DNA from: Dictyobacter kobayashii
GTDB lineage: Bacteria > Chloroflexota > Ktedonobacteria > Ktedonobacterales > Ktedonobacteraceae
Direction: 5' to 3'
Length of the DNA: 64,000 nucleotides
Assembly: GCF_003967555.1 (NCBI RefSeq)
Contig: NZ_BIFS01000002.1
Coordinates: 2,542,001 to 2,606,000, forward strand
The position numbers and the translations under genes are program-made. How positions within the stretch are numbered: position 1 is the first letter of the stretch; each line of letters starts with the position of its first letter. The notes beneath the pieces were generated by a model. That model saw only the letters and a list, made by a program, of their open reading frames with translations, was not told the DNA's origin and searched no databases. Shown one piece after another: positions 45,655 through 55,360 of the stretch.

Positions 45655-46055
45655 CTATATCCTACCGTTTTGTATTAGTATACTCAATCAAAATCACGTA
45701 GAGATTGATTGTACTTAATTATTGTAGCATTTTTTTATTGTAGCATTTTAGAACTCATGCATGTCGAAACTGATTGAAGTGGCCAGGCTTTTTTATGGTC
45801 CTCTTGGGCGCCTGTGGCGCCGGGTTAGGAGTGTGTGGGGGACGGCCGCGGCCGCGGCCACCTCCCACACACTCCACACTTGAAAGGAATGTCCATCTTA
45901 TCGCGAAAGTGTCAATACTTTATGGGTTTTTACAGACCGGTGCAGCGCATTGTCTCAAAAGGATCAGCATGACCGTGTTTTAAGAATGAACTGGTCGCCC
46001 GAGTTAGAATGAAAAGTATGCAAAGCGTACCAATTTTTGAAAGGCAGGTATTACG
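45655..46055. other. Intergenic region with repeat copy D
   Basis: 401 bases without a gene. 45715-45750 is AT-rich with a duplicated TATTGTAGCATTTT; 45785-45900 is a dispersed hairpin element; the rest shows nothing further. Confidence 0.5.
45785..45900 (-). repeat. Dispersed long-hairpin element, copy D
   Basis: Opposite orientation to copies A and C. GGCTTTTTTATGGTCCTC, GGCGCCTGTGGCGCC, GGGTTAGGAG, then a 12-bp stem (45828-45839 with 45864-45875) around a GGCCGC-rich loop, ending CTTGAAAGGAATGTCCATC. Confidence 0.7.
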
Positions 46056-46613
46056 ATGGCGATGGCACAAGATTCTATTGTAGTAGGCGTGTTTGCCAGC
46101 CAGGAGCAGGCCAGGAAGGCTATTGATGAGCTGAAGAGCGCTGGTTATAATGATGAACGCCTGGGCTACTTAGCCCGTGTCGCTGCTGATGCTACCATTG
46201 GGATAGAGGATGTTGGCAGGCCGGCGGCCACAGGAGCTCTGGGTGGTGGTGTCCTCGGAGGTATTCTGGGCGCGGCCGCCTCACTGTTGATTCCTGGCTT
46301 TGGACCTGCTATTGCGGGTGGTATACTGGCCGCGACTCTAGGGGGAGCTGCCCTGGGAGCTACCGCAGGCGGCGCCATTGGCATTTTGAGTAGCGTTGGT
46401 TTTTCACAGGAAGATGCCAAATTTTATCAGCGTGCCCTGGAAAATGGTGATACTATAGTAACCGTTAAGGCGAATTTTGATCAGGGCGAAGTGATCACCA
46501 TTCTCTTGCGCAATGGTGCATCCAATGCAGCGACCAGGTATAGTGAGTTCAACGCGCCTCCCATCCTACATCAACATGACGAGGATGAAAACCTGCCGGG
46601 GAATACATTATAA
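46056..46613 (+). CDS. General-stress-like protein with glycine zipper
   Basis: 185 aa. An N-terminal heat-induced-stress/DUF1269-like fold (VVGVFASQEQARKAIDELKSA) is followed by a strongly glycine-zippered hydrophobic stretch at about 58-110 (GALGGGVLGGILGAAASLL), then a second ferredoxin-like half (VTVKANFDQGEVITILLRNG). Such proteins insert into or associate with membranes under stress. Function in detail unknown. Tightly upstream of the glycosyltransferase gene (75 bases). Confidence 0.72.
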   Translation: MAMAQDSIVVGVFASQEQARKAIDELKSAGYNDERLGYLARVAADATIGIEDVGRPAATGALGGGVLGGILGAAASLLIPGFGPAIAGGILAATLGGAALGATAGGAIGILSSVGFSQEDAKFYQRALENGDTIVTVKANFDQGEVITILLRNGASNAATRYSEFNAPPILHQHDEDENLPGNTL

Positions 46614-46688
46614 TAGGTATGGAGCAAACAGTTTTATCTCACGCTCGTCTATAGTGCTCTGGCTGTTTGAAAAACTAAGGGCAAACCT

Positions 46689-47669
46689 ATGATACCGAAG
46701 GTTTCCGTCGTTGTTCCGACCTATAAACGTCCTGATTACCTGGAGCGGTGCCTGCGGGCACTGCTCAGCCTGGATTTTATAGCGGCCGACTTTGAAATTA
46801 TTATTGTGGATGATGCCAACAGTGCGGCTACACGGCAGCAGGTTGAAGAACTGGCACAGCGTAGCCAGAGCGATGGCTATACCATCATGTATGTACCAAT
46901 GGCAGGCGCGCTCCATGGTCCTGCGGCTGCGCGCAATGCCGGCTGGCAGCAGGCGCGCGGCGAAATCATTGCCTTTATCGATGATGACTGTATTCCTGAA
47001 CTGAGCTGGCTGAAAGCTGGTGTGGCCGCCTTTGATGATGATCTTGCCGCTGTCGCCGGTAAGATAGTTGTTCCCCTGCAACACGAGTATACCGACTACG
47101 AATATAGCGTTTCGCAGTTAAGTCAGGCCGAATTTGTAACGGCCAACTGCTTCTACCGCCGTAGCGTATTACAGCGTCTAAGTGGCTTTGATGCACGCTA
47201 CCGCCGCTCCTGGTGTGAAGACACAGATCTATTCTTTAAGCTCCTTGAACACAACCTGCCCTACCTGAAAGTGCCCGCGGCCATCGTGATGCACCCGGTG
47301 CGCCCTGCCCGTTGGGGTACGAGTCTGCGCCAGCAAAAAAAAGGCCTCTATGAGGCCCTGTTATTCAAAAAACATCCAGCCCTCTATCGTGAGCGTATCC
47401 AGGCCAAACCTCTCTGGGGCTATTACTGTACTTTTGGGGTCTTCCTCCTCTTTTTAGCAGGCTTACTGGCTGGACTCTGGTTACTGGCGGTGATCGCCCT
47501 CTGTGCCTGGCTCTATATGACCACGCGCCTCTGTATTCAACGCCTGCAAAAGACCTCGCGTGCCCCACTCCATGTGCTCGAAATGTTTATCACCTCAGCA
47601 TTGATTCCGCCCTTAGCAATTTTCTGGCGCTGCTATGGTATGCTTAAATTCCATGTCCTATTCTTATAG
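46689..47669 (+). CDS. Family 2 glycosyltransferase, membrane-associated
   Basis: 326 aa. GT-A fold: VSVVVPTYKRPDYLERCLRA, EIIIVDDANSA, ARNAGWQQARGEIIAFIDDD (DxD metal motif) and the acceptor-site WCEDTDLFFK. Two or three C-terminal helices (GVFLLFLAGLLAGLWLLAVI) anchor it to the inner membrane. It probably adds a sugar to a lipid or surface polymer. Start ATG 46689. Confidence 0.87.
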   Translation: MIPKVSVVVPTYKRPDYLERCLRALLSLDFIAADFEIIIVDDANSAATRQQVEELAQRSQSDGYTIMYVPMAGALHGPAAARNAGWQQARGEIIAFIDDDCIPELSWLKAGVAAFDDDLAAVAGKIVVPLQHEYTDYEYSVSQLSQAEFVTANCFYRRSVLQRLSGFDARYRRSWCEDTDLFFKLLEHNLPYLKVPAAIVMHPVRPARWGTSLRQQKKGLYEALLFKKHPALYRERIQAKPLWGYYCTFGVFLLFLAGLLAGLWLLAVIALCAWLYMTTRLCIQRLQKTSRAPLHVLEMFITSALIPPLAIFWRCYGMLKFHVLFL

Positions 47670-47872
47670 TCTAGTTAATGCACACATGACTGGCATGTTT
47701 GAATTGACCTCGCAATCTGGTTGGAGTGTCACAATTTGTGCTATTGGGACGTGATGCGATAAGTAAGGTGATTAAGAATGATGGCTGGTATAGCTATGTG
47801 TCCCCTTCTAGCACAGGCGTAAGGTGGCGATGTCTGGAGGTAGCTGGGGGGCAGCTTGTAAAGGCGGTGACA

Positions 47873-49216
47873 ATGGTTAAGACTATGCAGGAAACGCGGA
47901 TCGCGTTTGCCCCATCGGCCCATACTGTTATTCAAGGGGCCCAGCGCGAAGCAGTTCATATGCAGGCCTCTGAATATTATCCCGAACATCTTTTGCTCAG
48001 TATCTTGCGGCTCAGAGATGATACCAATGAAAGAATCTTCAGTCTGCTGGGGATGGATATGCGGGCCTTGCGGCGTGCGGCAGCCCAGGTGGTGAACAAT
48101 GTGATTGGCTCGGAAGCTGGCTGGCGTGACCTCCCTCCTTCGCCGGCGGCCCAGGAGTGTCTGGATTGGGCCATCACTTTTGCCATGCAGCGCCGCAGCC
48201 CCTACTTGAGATCAGATCATATTGTGCTGGGCGTCTTGCGCCATCCCCAGGTCCAGCCACTGCTGCTGTTGATGTTTTCGCCCGATGATGTGATTCCATC
48301 CTACCTGGCTGAAGAGAGCGGGGCTCCTTATACCAATGCCATGGATCAATTGATCCAGATCAAAATTCGTGAGTATAAGCGCTCAGGCAAGCATTTTGCT
48401 GCCTTGCCGATGATTACATGTGAGCGTCCAACGATCACCTTTGCGGATATTCTGGGGGCCAACGCCGCCAAGCAAGAGTTACACAGTTTGATCGCCTATC
48501 TGCGCCGGCCACAGCTCTATCAACGCTCCCAGACCGTCGAGCTCGAAGAGACGCTGCTGGTAGGACATCCCTGCACTGAACGTACGTTGCTGGTACATGC
48601 TATTGCGGGTGAGGCGGTAGTCTCCATGGTCACGCTCTCAGTGTCAAAACTGGTAAATCTTATTAACGCCCTGGCGATTGAGGCTGTGGATGAAGAGGAC
48701 CTGGCCTGGCTTGAACAAGAATATCCCACCTTCCTGCGTGTCGATATCGCACAGACGGGTCGCAATATGATCAAAGCCACCTTTGACCTGGCGCGGCAAT
48801 GGTCCCCCTGTCTCTTATTCCTGGATGATCTGGATGCCCTGGCACGTTTAGAGCTGCCCGCGCATAAAGCTGCGCTGCAGCGACAACTGATCGTTGAACT
48901 GGATAGCATTGTTTGGCAGCCTTTAATGGCGGTCATGGCCACAGCCTATCGGCCAGAGGTGTTGAATCCCGAATTCTTACAGGTTGGCCATTTTGGCCGC
49001 CGTATTCTTCTGAGCGAGAGCTATGCGGTGCATCCTGCCGCCCAGACCAAGCTGTGCCTTTCATGCAAGCGTGAGGTGCTGGCCGGTTGGAAATACTGTG
49101 TGTATTGTGGGGCTAGCCTGGTCAAGAGCTGTCCTAAATGTGGCGCACCACACGTTGAAGTCGAAGGTGCGCGCTACTGCTTCTCCTGTGGTAGTGATGT
49201 CTGGTCTGATGGATAA
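47873..49216 (+). CDS. Clp_N-domain / degenerate AAA / double zinc-ribbon protein
   Basis: 447 aa from ATG 47873 (AAAGGCGG upstream; a GTG at 47726 is less likely). Residues 10-150 form two Clp N-terminal repeats (AQREAVHMQASEYYPEHLLLSILR; YLRSDHIVLGVLRHP). The centre follows FtsH-type AAA order: ITFADILGANAAKQEL, then LLVGHPCTERTLL where Walker A lacks the GxxGxGK pattern, LLFLDDLDALAR in place of Walker B, and TAYRPEVLNPEFLQVGHFGRR like the second region of homology. The C-terminus has two ribbons (CLSCKREV ... CVYCGAS; CPKCGAP ... CFSCGSD). Probably not an ATPase. No protease domain. Function unknown. Confidence 0.7.
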   Translation: MVKTMQETRIAFAPSAHTVIQGAQREAVHMQASEYYPEHLLLSILRLRDDTNERIFSLLGMDMRALRRAAAQVVNNVIGSEAGWRDLPPSPAAQECLDWAITFAMQRRSPYLRSDHIVLGVLRHPQVQPLLLLMFSPDDVIPSYLAEESGAPYTNAMDQLIQIKIREYKRSGKHFAALPMITCERPTITFADILGANAAKQELHSLIAYLRRPQLYQRSQTVELEETLLVGHPCTERTLLVHAIAGEAVVSMVTLSVSKLVNLINALAIEAVDEEDLAWLEQEYPTFLRVDIAQTGRNMIKATFDLARQWSPCLLFLDDLDALARLELPAHKAALQRQLIVELDSIVWQPLMAVMATAYRPEVLNPEFLQVGHFGRRILLSESYAVHPAAQTKLCLSCKREVLAGWKYCVYCGASLVKSCPKCGAPHVEVEGARYCFSCGSDVWSDG

Positions 49217-49310
49217 TTAAGTTGTCTCGGGTATGCGGCACCGGCCGGCCTTTTCCCGGTTGCGTAGTTTTCCAGTTTTCCAGTTTTTAAAGAACATGGA
49301 GCACAACGGT

Positions 49311-51399
49311 ATGGCGCGAGAACTTTTCAACATAAAGTCGGTGGCGGTGATAGGTGCCTCAGGAAATCCGCAGAAACTGGGTTATACCATTGTAAAAAAT
49401 TTAGTTGATTATCACTTTCGAGGTGTTATTTATCCCATCAGTTTCCATGCCCAGACCATCCTTGGCATTAAGACATATCTGCGCGTGACCGAGGTCGCCA
49501 GGAATGTTGACCTGGCTGTGATTGCTGTTCCAGCGGCGGCCGTTCCCGAGGTACTACGAGAGTGTGTGGACAAAGAGATTCCCCTGGCAATCGTTATCAC
49601 GGCCGGTTTTAAGGAGACCGGAGAAATGGGAGCTTGCTGTGAGCAGCAGTTGCTAGAGATTATCGCTGGCTCACATACGCGCCTGCTAGGTCCTAACTGC
49701 CTGGGGATAATTGACGCCGCTAATCATGTCAATGCCTCTTTCGCCGCCAGCTTTCCTGCCTACGAGCCCATCTCCTTTATTTCACAATCGGGTGCGCTGG
49801 GCGCTTCTTTTCTGGATTGGATCAGTGCCAATCATCTGGGCATTCATTACTTTATCTCTCTTGGCAATAAGGCGGACCTGGATGAGAACTATTTTCTGGA
49901 GCGCCTGCGCAGCGATAAGCTGGTCGCCTGCTATCTGGAAGATATTAAAGATGGCAAAAAGTTTTTACAACTCGGGCAGCAATATAATGTTGAGCGACCG
50001 GCTATTGTTTTGAAGCCGGGGAGGAACGAGGCTGCTTCAGCGGCCATCAAGTCCCATACCGGCGTGCTGGCGGGTGGGTACCCGATAACAAAAGCGGCCT
50101 TGCAGCAATACGGCTACGTTGTGGTGGAGACGATTGAGGACTTATTTAATACTCTCAAGGCTTTTGCCTGGCAACCATTGCCGACCTTTAACAAGGTCGC
50201 GATCATTAGCAACGCTGGCGGGGCCGCTGTCATTGCGACCGATGCCTTGATCGAGCAAGGGTTAGAGCTGGCCAGCCTGAGTCCTACCACCATGAATATG
50301 CTCAGCCGTACCCTACCTCGCTCGGCCAGTATCCATAATCCGGTGGATGTGGTTGGCGATGCCCTATCGCTACGCTATCTACAGGCCATGGAAGTGGTAT
50401 TGCAAGAAGAAGATGTTTCTTCTCTGCTCGTTATACTGACCCCCCAGGTGATGACCGAAATTGAGCAGACGGCGGCTTATATCGGGAAGATGAAGAAGTA
50501 TGGTAAACCGATACTGGCCTCGTTTATTGGGGTAGCCTGGTTGAGAAAGGTTTACGGCTCCTGGCCGAAGAAAAGATTCCGGCCTACCATTTTCCTGAAA
50601 CAGCGATCAGGGCACTGGCCGCTATGACCTGGTATACAGGCTATCGGCAGCGGACCGCCTATAATCTGCCGCCGCCGGCCGTCAAGTGTCCGTATTATGC
50701 GGCCAACCAGGCGGCCGTGATGGAGCTCTATCAAGAGGCCAGGGCCACGGGATGCAAAACTTTGCCGCTGCTAAGCGTAGATGCGCTGGCCCATCGCTAT
50801 CATATCCCTGTTTCCGAAGCCCATGTCTTTCAAAGTGTCGATGATCTGGTGATGCATGTGCGGTCATCTCTGGGCTATCCATGCGTACTCAAAATTTCTT
50901 CCCCCTCACTGCTGCATAAATCTGATGTCGGTGGGGTGATCGTCAATATCAAAGATGAGGTGGCGTTACTTGAGGCGCATGTAAAGCTTGAAGAGCTTAT
51001 TGCTGCGCACAGGCTCTTTGATGCTACCATCGCGGTACAGAAATACATTGCGCCGGGGGTACCGTTAATTGTGGGGCCACGCGTGATGCGAATTTCGGCA
51101 ACATCCTGCTCTTTGGTAGCGGTGGCATCTATGCCGAGCTCTTGAACGATGTTACCAGGCGTGTCGCCCCGATGGAACGTGCGGAACTACATACCATGAT
51201 CGATGAGACGCGTATCGCCCCGATCCTGAAAGGGGCTCGTGGCCAGCAACCAGTGGATGTTGAGCGCGTCATTGATGTCATCAAATCTGTTGAATATCTG
51301 ATGCAGGATTATGACTTTATACAGTCTATCGATATTAATCCGCTGGTCGCCAATGCCGATAGTATTTGTGCTGTAGATATCAAAGTATTGCTTCAATAG
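49311..51399 (+). CDS. ADP-forming acyl-CoA (acetate-CoA) ligase, alpha-beta fusion, frame-broken
   Basis: About 696 aa when repaired. CoA-binding Rossmann domain (KSVAVIGASGNPQKLGYTIV), ligase domains with the phospho-His segment AIKSHTGVLAGG and ISQSGALGASFLDW, then the ATP-grasp beta part (YPCVLKISSPSLLHKSDVGG, VQKYIAPGVPLIVG). Breaks at G50529-50532 (repair: SFIGGSLVEKGLRLL) and G51073-51076 (repair: VGATRDANFGNILLF). It interconverts acyl-CoA + ADP + phosphate with acid + CoA + ATP. Start at ATG 49311 with GGAG upstream. Directly precedes the hydrogenase operon. Confidence 0.85.
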
Positions 51400-51825
51400 G
51401 CAAGAGGTAAAGCAGGAGCGAGTTCTTGACATTGCCAGGGAGGGTAGTGTAATGTTTCTTTGTGTGCTTGCTCCGAGCTGAAGTAGGAGCCGAGCAGCCT
51501 CCTCTTTTGCTGCTCCTTCGCTATCAAAGAGTAATCGTGAATATCCCCTTAGTCACGTACATTGTAGCGCCGCGTTACCTGTACAGGTAATGCCATGCCG
51601 TTCATTTGGATGAGCGAAGCTGCCTGACAGGCGAAACTGTTTGCTTGATACTGATCAATTTCAACTGCTGAGCCAGTGGCAGCGGAGCTAGCCGCGTCCA
51701 GGCGGCGTTTCCAAATGCTTTTTACAGCATGCCGATCAACAGAACATAATAAGCCCACGCAGAGTTAGCTTTTCAGTAGGTTGACATATGTAAGTAAGTC
51801 AGTGTGACGATTAAGAAGGTACATC
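51400..51825. other. Upstream region of the hydrogenase operon
   Basis: 426 bases. Holds a candidate promoter at 51426-51455. A 69-codon minus-strand ORF at 51549-51758 starts with GTG and has no ribosome binding site, so I do not call it. A second TTGACA at 51781 lacks a good -10. No terminator after the ligase gene was found. Confidence 0.45.
51426..51455 (+). promoter_or_regulatory. Candidate promoter for the hydrogenase operon
   Basis: TTGACA (51426-51431), 18-base spacer, TAATGT (51450-51455). If used, the hhyS leader would be about 365 bases long. By eye only. Confidence 0.35.
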
Positions 51826-52857
51826 ATGGTCACCAGAACTCGTGTGGAAGAAGTACACATCATTTGGATGACGGCCGGCCTGAGCTGTGATGGCGACACT
51901 ATCTCAATTACAGCGGCCAGCCAGCCAAGCATTGAAGACGTGTTGCTGGGAGCGATCCCAGGCCTGCCAAAGGTGTATTTGCATAATCCTGTGCTCGCTT
52001 TTGAAACCGGGGCCAGCTTCTTGTCCTGGTGGTATAAGGCCGAGCGTGGCGAGTTAGATCCCTTTGTGCTGGTGGTGGAAGGATCGATTCCGAACGAGAA
52101 GATTAAGGCGGAAGGTTATTGGGCGGCCCTGGGCACAGACGACAGCGGCCAGCCAATTAAAACCAATGAATGGATTGATCGCCTGGCTCCTAAGGCCTGG
52201 GCAGTAATTGCTGCCGGTACCTGTGCCACCTATGGTGGTATTCATGCTATGTCTGGCAATCCAACGGGCGCCATGGGTCTACCGGATTATCTGGGCTGGC
52301 ATTGGAAGTCCTGGGCCGGTAATCCCATTGTGTGTGTGCCAGGTTGTCCCGTTCAACCTGATAATTTCATGGAGACTGTCCTCTACTTGCTCTATCAGGC
52401 TGCTGGCCTGGCCCCTGTGATTCCCCTTGATGACGCCCTTCGTCCCACCTGGTTGTTTGGACAAACGGTGCACGAAGGCTGTGATCGCGCTGGCTACTTT
52501 GAGCAAGGCGATTTTGCTACCGAATATGGTTCCCCGAAGTGTATTGTCAAGCTAGGTTGCTGGGGACCTGTCGTGCAGTGTAATGTTCCCAAACGTGGCT
52601 GGATGGCTGGTATCGGCGGCTGCCCCAATGTCGGTGGTATCTGTATTGGTTGTACCATGCCGGGCTTCCCTGATAAATTCATGCCTTTCATGGATGAGCC
52701 GCCCGGGGCCAAGCTATCCTCCAATGTTACACGCACCTATGGGCGTGTGATTCGTACCCTGCGTCAGTTCACCAATGATACGCTGAACAAAGAGCCGTCC
52801 TGGCGTCACACAGGTAGTGAGCTGACGACTGGCTATCATCCAACGTGGAAAGAATGA
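51826..52857 (+). CDS. hhyS: Group 1h [NiFe]-hydrogenase small subunit
   Basis: 343 aa. No Tat signal peptide, a known feature of group 1h. The proximal cluster motif reads LSCDGD (C21, D24): Asp replaces the usual second Cys of CxxC, the hallmark of the O2-tolerant actinobacterial-type enzymes. Other ligands lie in GTCATYGGI, CVPGCPVQP and, for medial/distal clusters, HEGCDRAGYF, LGCWGPVVQC, GGCPNVGGICIGCTMPGFPD. It carries electrons from the active site to an unknown acceptor. AAGAAGGT precedes ATG 51826. Start of a 12-kb plus-strand operon; large subunit follows 46 bases later. Confidence 0.96.
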   Translation: MVTRTRVEEVHIIWMTAGLSCDGDTISITAASQPSIEDVLLGAIPGLPKVYLHNPVLAFETGASFLSWWYKAERGELDPFVLVVEGSIPNEKIKAEGYWAALGTDDSGQPIKTNEWIDRLAPKAWAVIAAGTCATYGGIHAMSGNPTGAMGLPDYLGWHWKSWAGNPIVCVPGCPVQPDNFMETVLYLLYQAAGLAPVIPLDDALRPTWLFGQTVHEGCDRAGYFEQGDFATEYGSPKCIVKLGCWGPVVQCNVPKRGWMAGIGGCPNVGGICIGCTMPGFPDKFMPFMDEPPGAKLSSNVTRTYGRVIRTLRQFTNDTLNKEPSWRHTGSELTTGYHPTWKE

Positions 52858-52903
52858 TCGCAGATGCTCCGCGTAAGTGCGGGTGGAAGGAGAAACAAGC
52901 AAC

Positions 52904-54699
52904 GTGAGTACCGAAATTAGCCGAAAAGGACCGCGCGAAGTTCCACCGCAGCTGGTGGAGATGTCATGGGACCCGATTACACGTATTGTTGGTAGCCTGG
53001 GCATCTACACCAAAATCGACTTCAAGCAACGCCAGGTGGTGGAATGCCATAGCACCTCCTCTATTTTTAGAGGCTATAGCCTGTTTATGCAGGGCAAAGA
53101 TCCACGCGACGCGCACTTTATCACCAGCCGGATCTGCGGCATCTGTGGTGATAATCACGCGACCTGCGCGGTCTATGCGCAGAACATGGCCTTTGGTGTT
53201 GTACCGCCTCCGATTGGCGAATGGATTCTCAATCTGGGTGAGGCGGCTGAATACATGTTCGATCACTGCATCTACCAGGATAACCTGGTCGGCGTTGATT
53301 TCTGCGAGCAGATGGTGAAAGAGACGAATCCGTCTGTGCTCGACAAGGCCGAGAAAACCGAGGCGCCGCATGCCCACCTGCATGGCTATCGAACCATTGC
53401 CGATATCATGCGCTCGCTTAACCCATTCACTGGCGAATTTTATCGCGAGTCCCTGCAAATGAGCCGCACGACGCGCGAAAAATTCTGCTTGATGGAAGGA
53501 CGCCATGTTCATCCCTCGACCCTCTATCCAGGTGGTGTGGGCACGGTTGCCACCATTCAAGTTTTCACTGACTACCTGGTGAGATTGATGAAATATGTCG
53601 AATTTATGAAGAAGGTCGTGCCGATGCACGATGATCTATTCGACTTTTTCTATCAGGCCTTGCCCGGCTATGAAAAGGTAGGCCAGCGCCAGGTCCTGTT
53701 GGGATGCTGGGCGCTTTCCAGAATCCCGCTGTCTGCGACTACAAGTACCAGAACATGGAGCAGTGGGGCCGTGCCATGTATGTTACGCCTGGTATTGTAA
53801 TCGATGGCAAGTTGCGCACGACCAGCCTGGTGGATATCAATCTGGGTATCCGTATCTTGCTGGGCAGTTCTTTCTATGAGGACTGGGAGGATCAACAGAC
53901 CTTTGTTACCCATGATCCATTGGGCAATCCAGTGGATAAGCATCATCCCTGGAACCAGACCACGTTGCCGAGGCCGCAAAAACGCAACTTTGATGGTAAC
54001 TATAGCTGGGTGATGTCGCCGCGCTGGTATGACGAGCAGACCGGGGAGTACCTGGCCCTGGATACCGGTGGTGGCCCGATTGCGCGTCTCTGGACGACCG
54101 CGCTGGCCGGCCTGGTCGATCTGGATGGCTACATTAAAGCGACTGGCCATAGTGTTAAGATCACTTTGCCTAAGACTGCCCTGAAGCCGGAAATGGAGCT
54201 GGAGTGGAAGATTCCGCAGTGGAGTAATGCGCTGGAGCGGGATCGCGCCCGTACCTACTTCCAGGCCTATGCGGCGGCGGCGGCCCTCTACTTCGTTGAG
54301 AAGGCTTTGACCGAAGTGCGCGCGGGCCGTACCAAAACCTGGTCGGATTTCAAGGTGCCGCAAGAAGCGATTGGCTGCGGTTTCCATGAGGCGGTGCGCG
54401 GCGTGCTCTCCCATCACGTTGTGATACGCGATGGCAAGATCGCCAACTACCATCCTTATCCGCCAACCCCCTGGAACGCCAATCCACGTGACATTTATGG
54501 CACACCGGGACCCTATGAAGATGCGGTGCAGAATACACCCATCTTCGAAGAGAATGGACCCGATAACTTTAAGGGCATCGATATTATGCGCGCGGTACGC
54601 AGCTTTGATCCCTGCCTGCCGTGCGGTGTACATATGTACCTTGGTGAAGGGAAGGAACTCCAGATTATGCACTCGCCAACCTTTGGCGTGCAGCCCTGA
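52904..54699 (+). CDS. hhyL: Group 1h [NiFe]-hydrogenase large subunit, frame-broken
   Basis: About 598 aa when repaired. GTG 52904 chosen for the GGAAGGAG upstream. N-terminal nickel-site motif RICGICGDNHATC (C78, C81) and C-terminal SFDPCLPCGVHM, which supply the four Cys ligands of the Ni-Fe site. Residues after the final motif include MHSPTFGVQP, so a C-terminal extension may be clipped by the protease encoded downstream. One break at GGG 53709-53711; adding one G gives LLGCWGAFQNPAVCDYKY, a conserved segment. Catalyses high-affinity H2 oxidation with HhyS. Very likely intact in the organism, because the whole accessory operon is preserved. Confidence 0.94.
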
Positions 54700-54723
54700 G
54701 GGTAATGTCAAACAGTGGGTAGT

Positions 54724-54750
54724 GTGGCCTCTACAATCAAGAGAGGCCAC
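54724..54750 (+). promoter_or_regulatory. Intercistronic hairpin between hhyL and the NifU-like gene
   Basis: GTGGCCTCT pairs perfectly with AGAGGCCAC across a 9-base loop. No T-tract. It could tune structural-versus-accessory gene mRNA levels. Confidence 0.45.
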
Positions 54751-54777
54751 GCTGCCTCGACTCCGAAAGGTTTCAGC

Positions 54778-55356
54778 ATGCAACTAGATACGCAGCAGCA
54801 GGAGAAGGCCGAGCGCATCGAGGAGTTAATCCAGGAGGTGGCCAGCTTTTCGGATCAGCGGGCGCGCTCAATTGTGCAGGAACTGCTCCAGAGCACGCTG
54901 GGAATGTATGGGGATTGTTTGACGCGTATGCTGACATTGGCCGGGCAACATGAGGAGTGTGGCTCTGCCATCGTGCATGAGTTTGGCGAGGATGACCTGA
55001 TTGGTCCTTTGCTCCTGCTGCACGGCCTGCATCCCGTGGATACGCGCACGCGTGTCCTGCATGCTTTGGAGGGATTACGCCCTTCCTTGCAGGCGCATGG
55101 TGGCTATGTTCAGCTGGTGCGCATTGAGCAGGGGGTGGCCTATGTTAAACTGCTCGGCAGCTGTAACGGCTGTGCGGCCTCCAATACCAACTACTTGCGC
55201 GATGTTGAGGATGCGGTCTATAAAGTGGCCCCTGAACTGGACGATATTCTGGCCGTTCCTGAAGAAGCGAGCACCTCCCATCCCGTGACCTTTATACCGA
55301 AACGCCCCCCTAAGCAAGAGAAGGGTGTCCGGCCAGTTGTATCGGGAGAGGATTAA
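54778..55356 (+). CDS. NifU-domain protein of the hydrogenase operon
   Basis: 192 aa from ATG 54778. The N-terminal half is helical (residues 1-85) with no recognised family. The C-terminal half is a NifU C-terminal domain (LEGLRPSLQAHGGYVQLVRI) with CxxC in GSCNGCAAS. NifU-type domains carry or deliver Fe-S clusters. Such genes sit next to hhySL in other group 1h operons, so a role in loading the small-subunit clusters, including the 3Cys-1Asp cluster, is plausible. Overlaps nothing; the next gene starts 4 bases later. Confidence 0.87.
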   Translation: MQLDTQQQEKAERIEELIQEVASFSDQRARSIVQELLQSTLGMYGDCLTRMLTLAGQHEECGSAIVHEFGEDDLIGPLLLLHGLHPVDTRTRVLHALEGLRPSLQAHGGYVQLVRIEQGVAYVKLLGSCNGCAASNTNYLRDVEDAVYKVAPELDDILAVPEEASTSHPVTFIPKRPPKQEKGVRPVVSGED

Positions 55357-55360
55357 GCCA

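Noticed and set aside
51549..51758. 69-codon minus-strand ORF upstream of hhyS
   Set aside because: GTG start without ribosome binding site, no recognised family. Kept only as a note in the intergenic entry.
52964..54783. Long minus-strand ORFs antisense to hhyL (221 and 371 codons)
   Set aside because: Shadow frames of a strongly biased coding gene; the plus strand has clear hydrogenase motifs.
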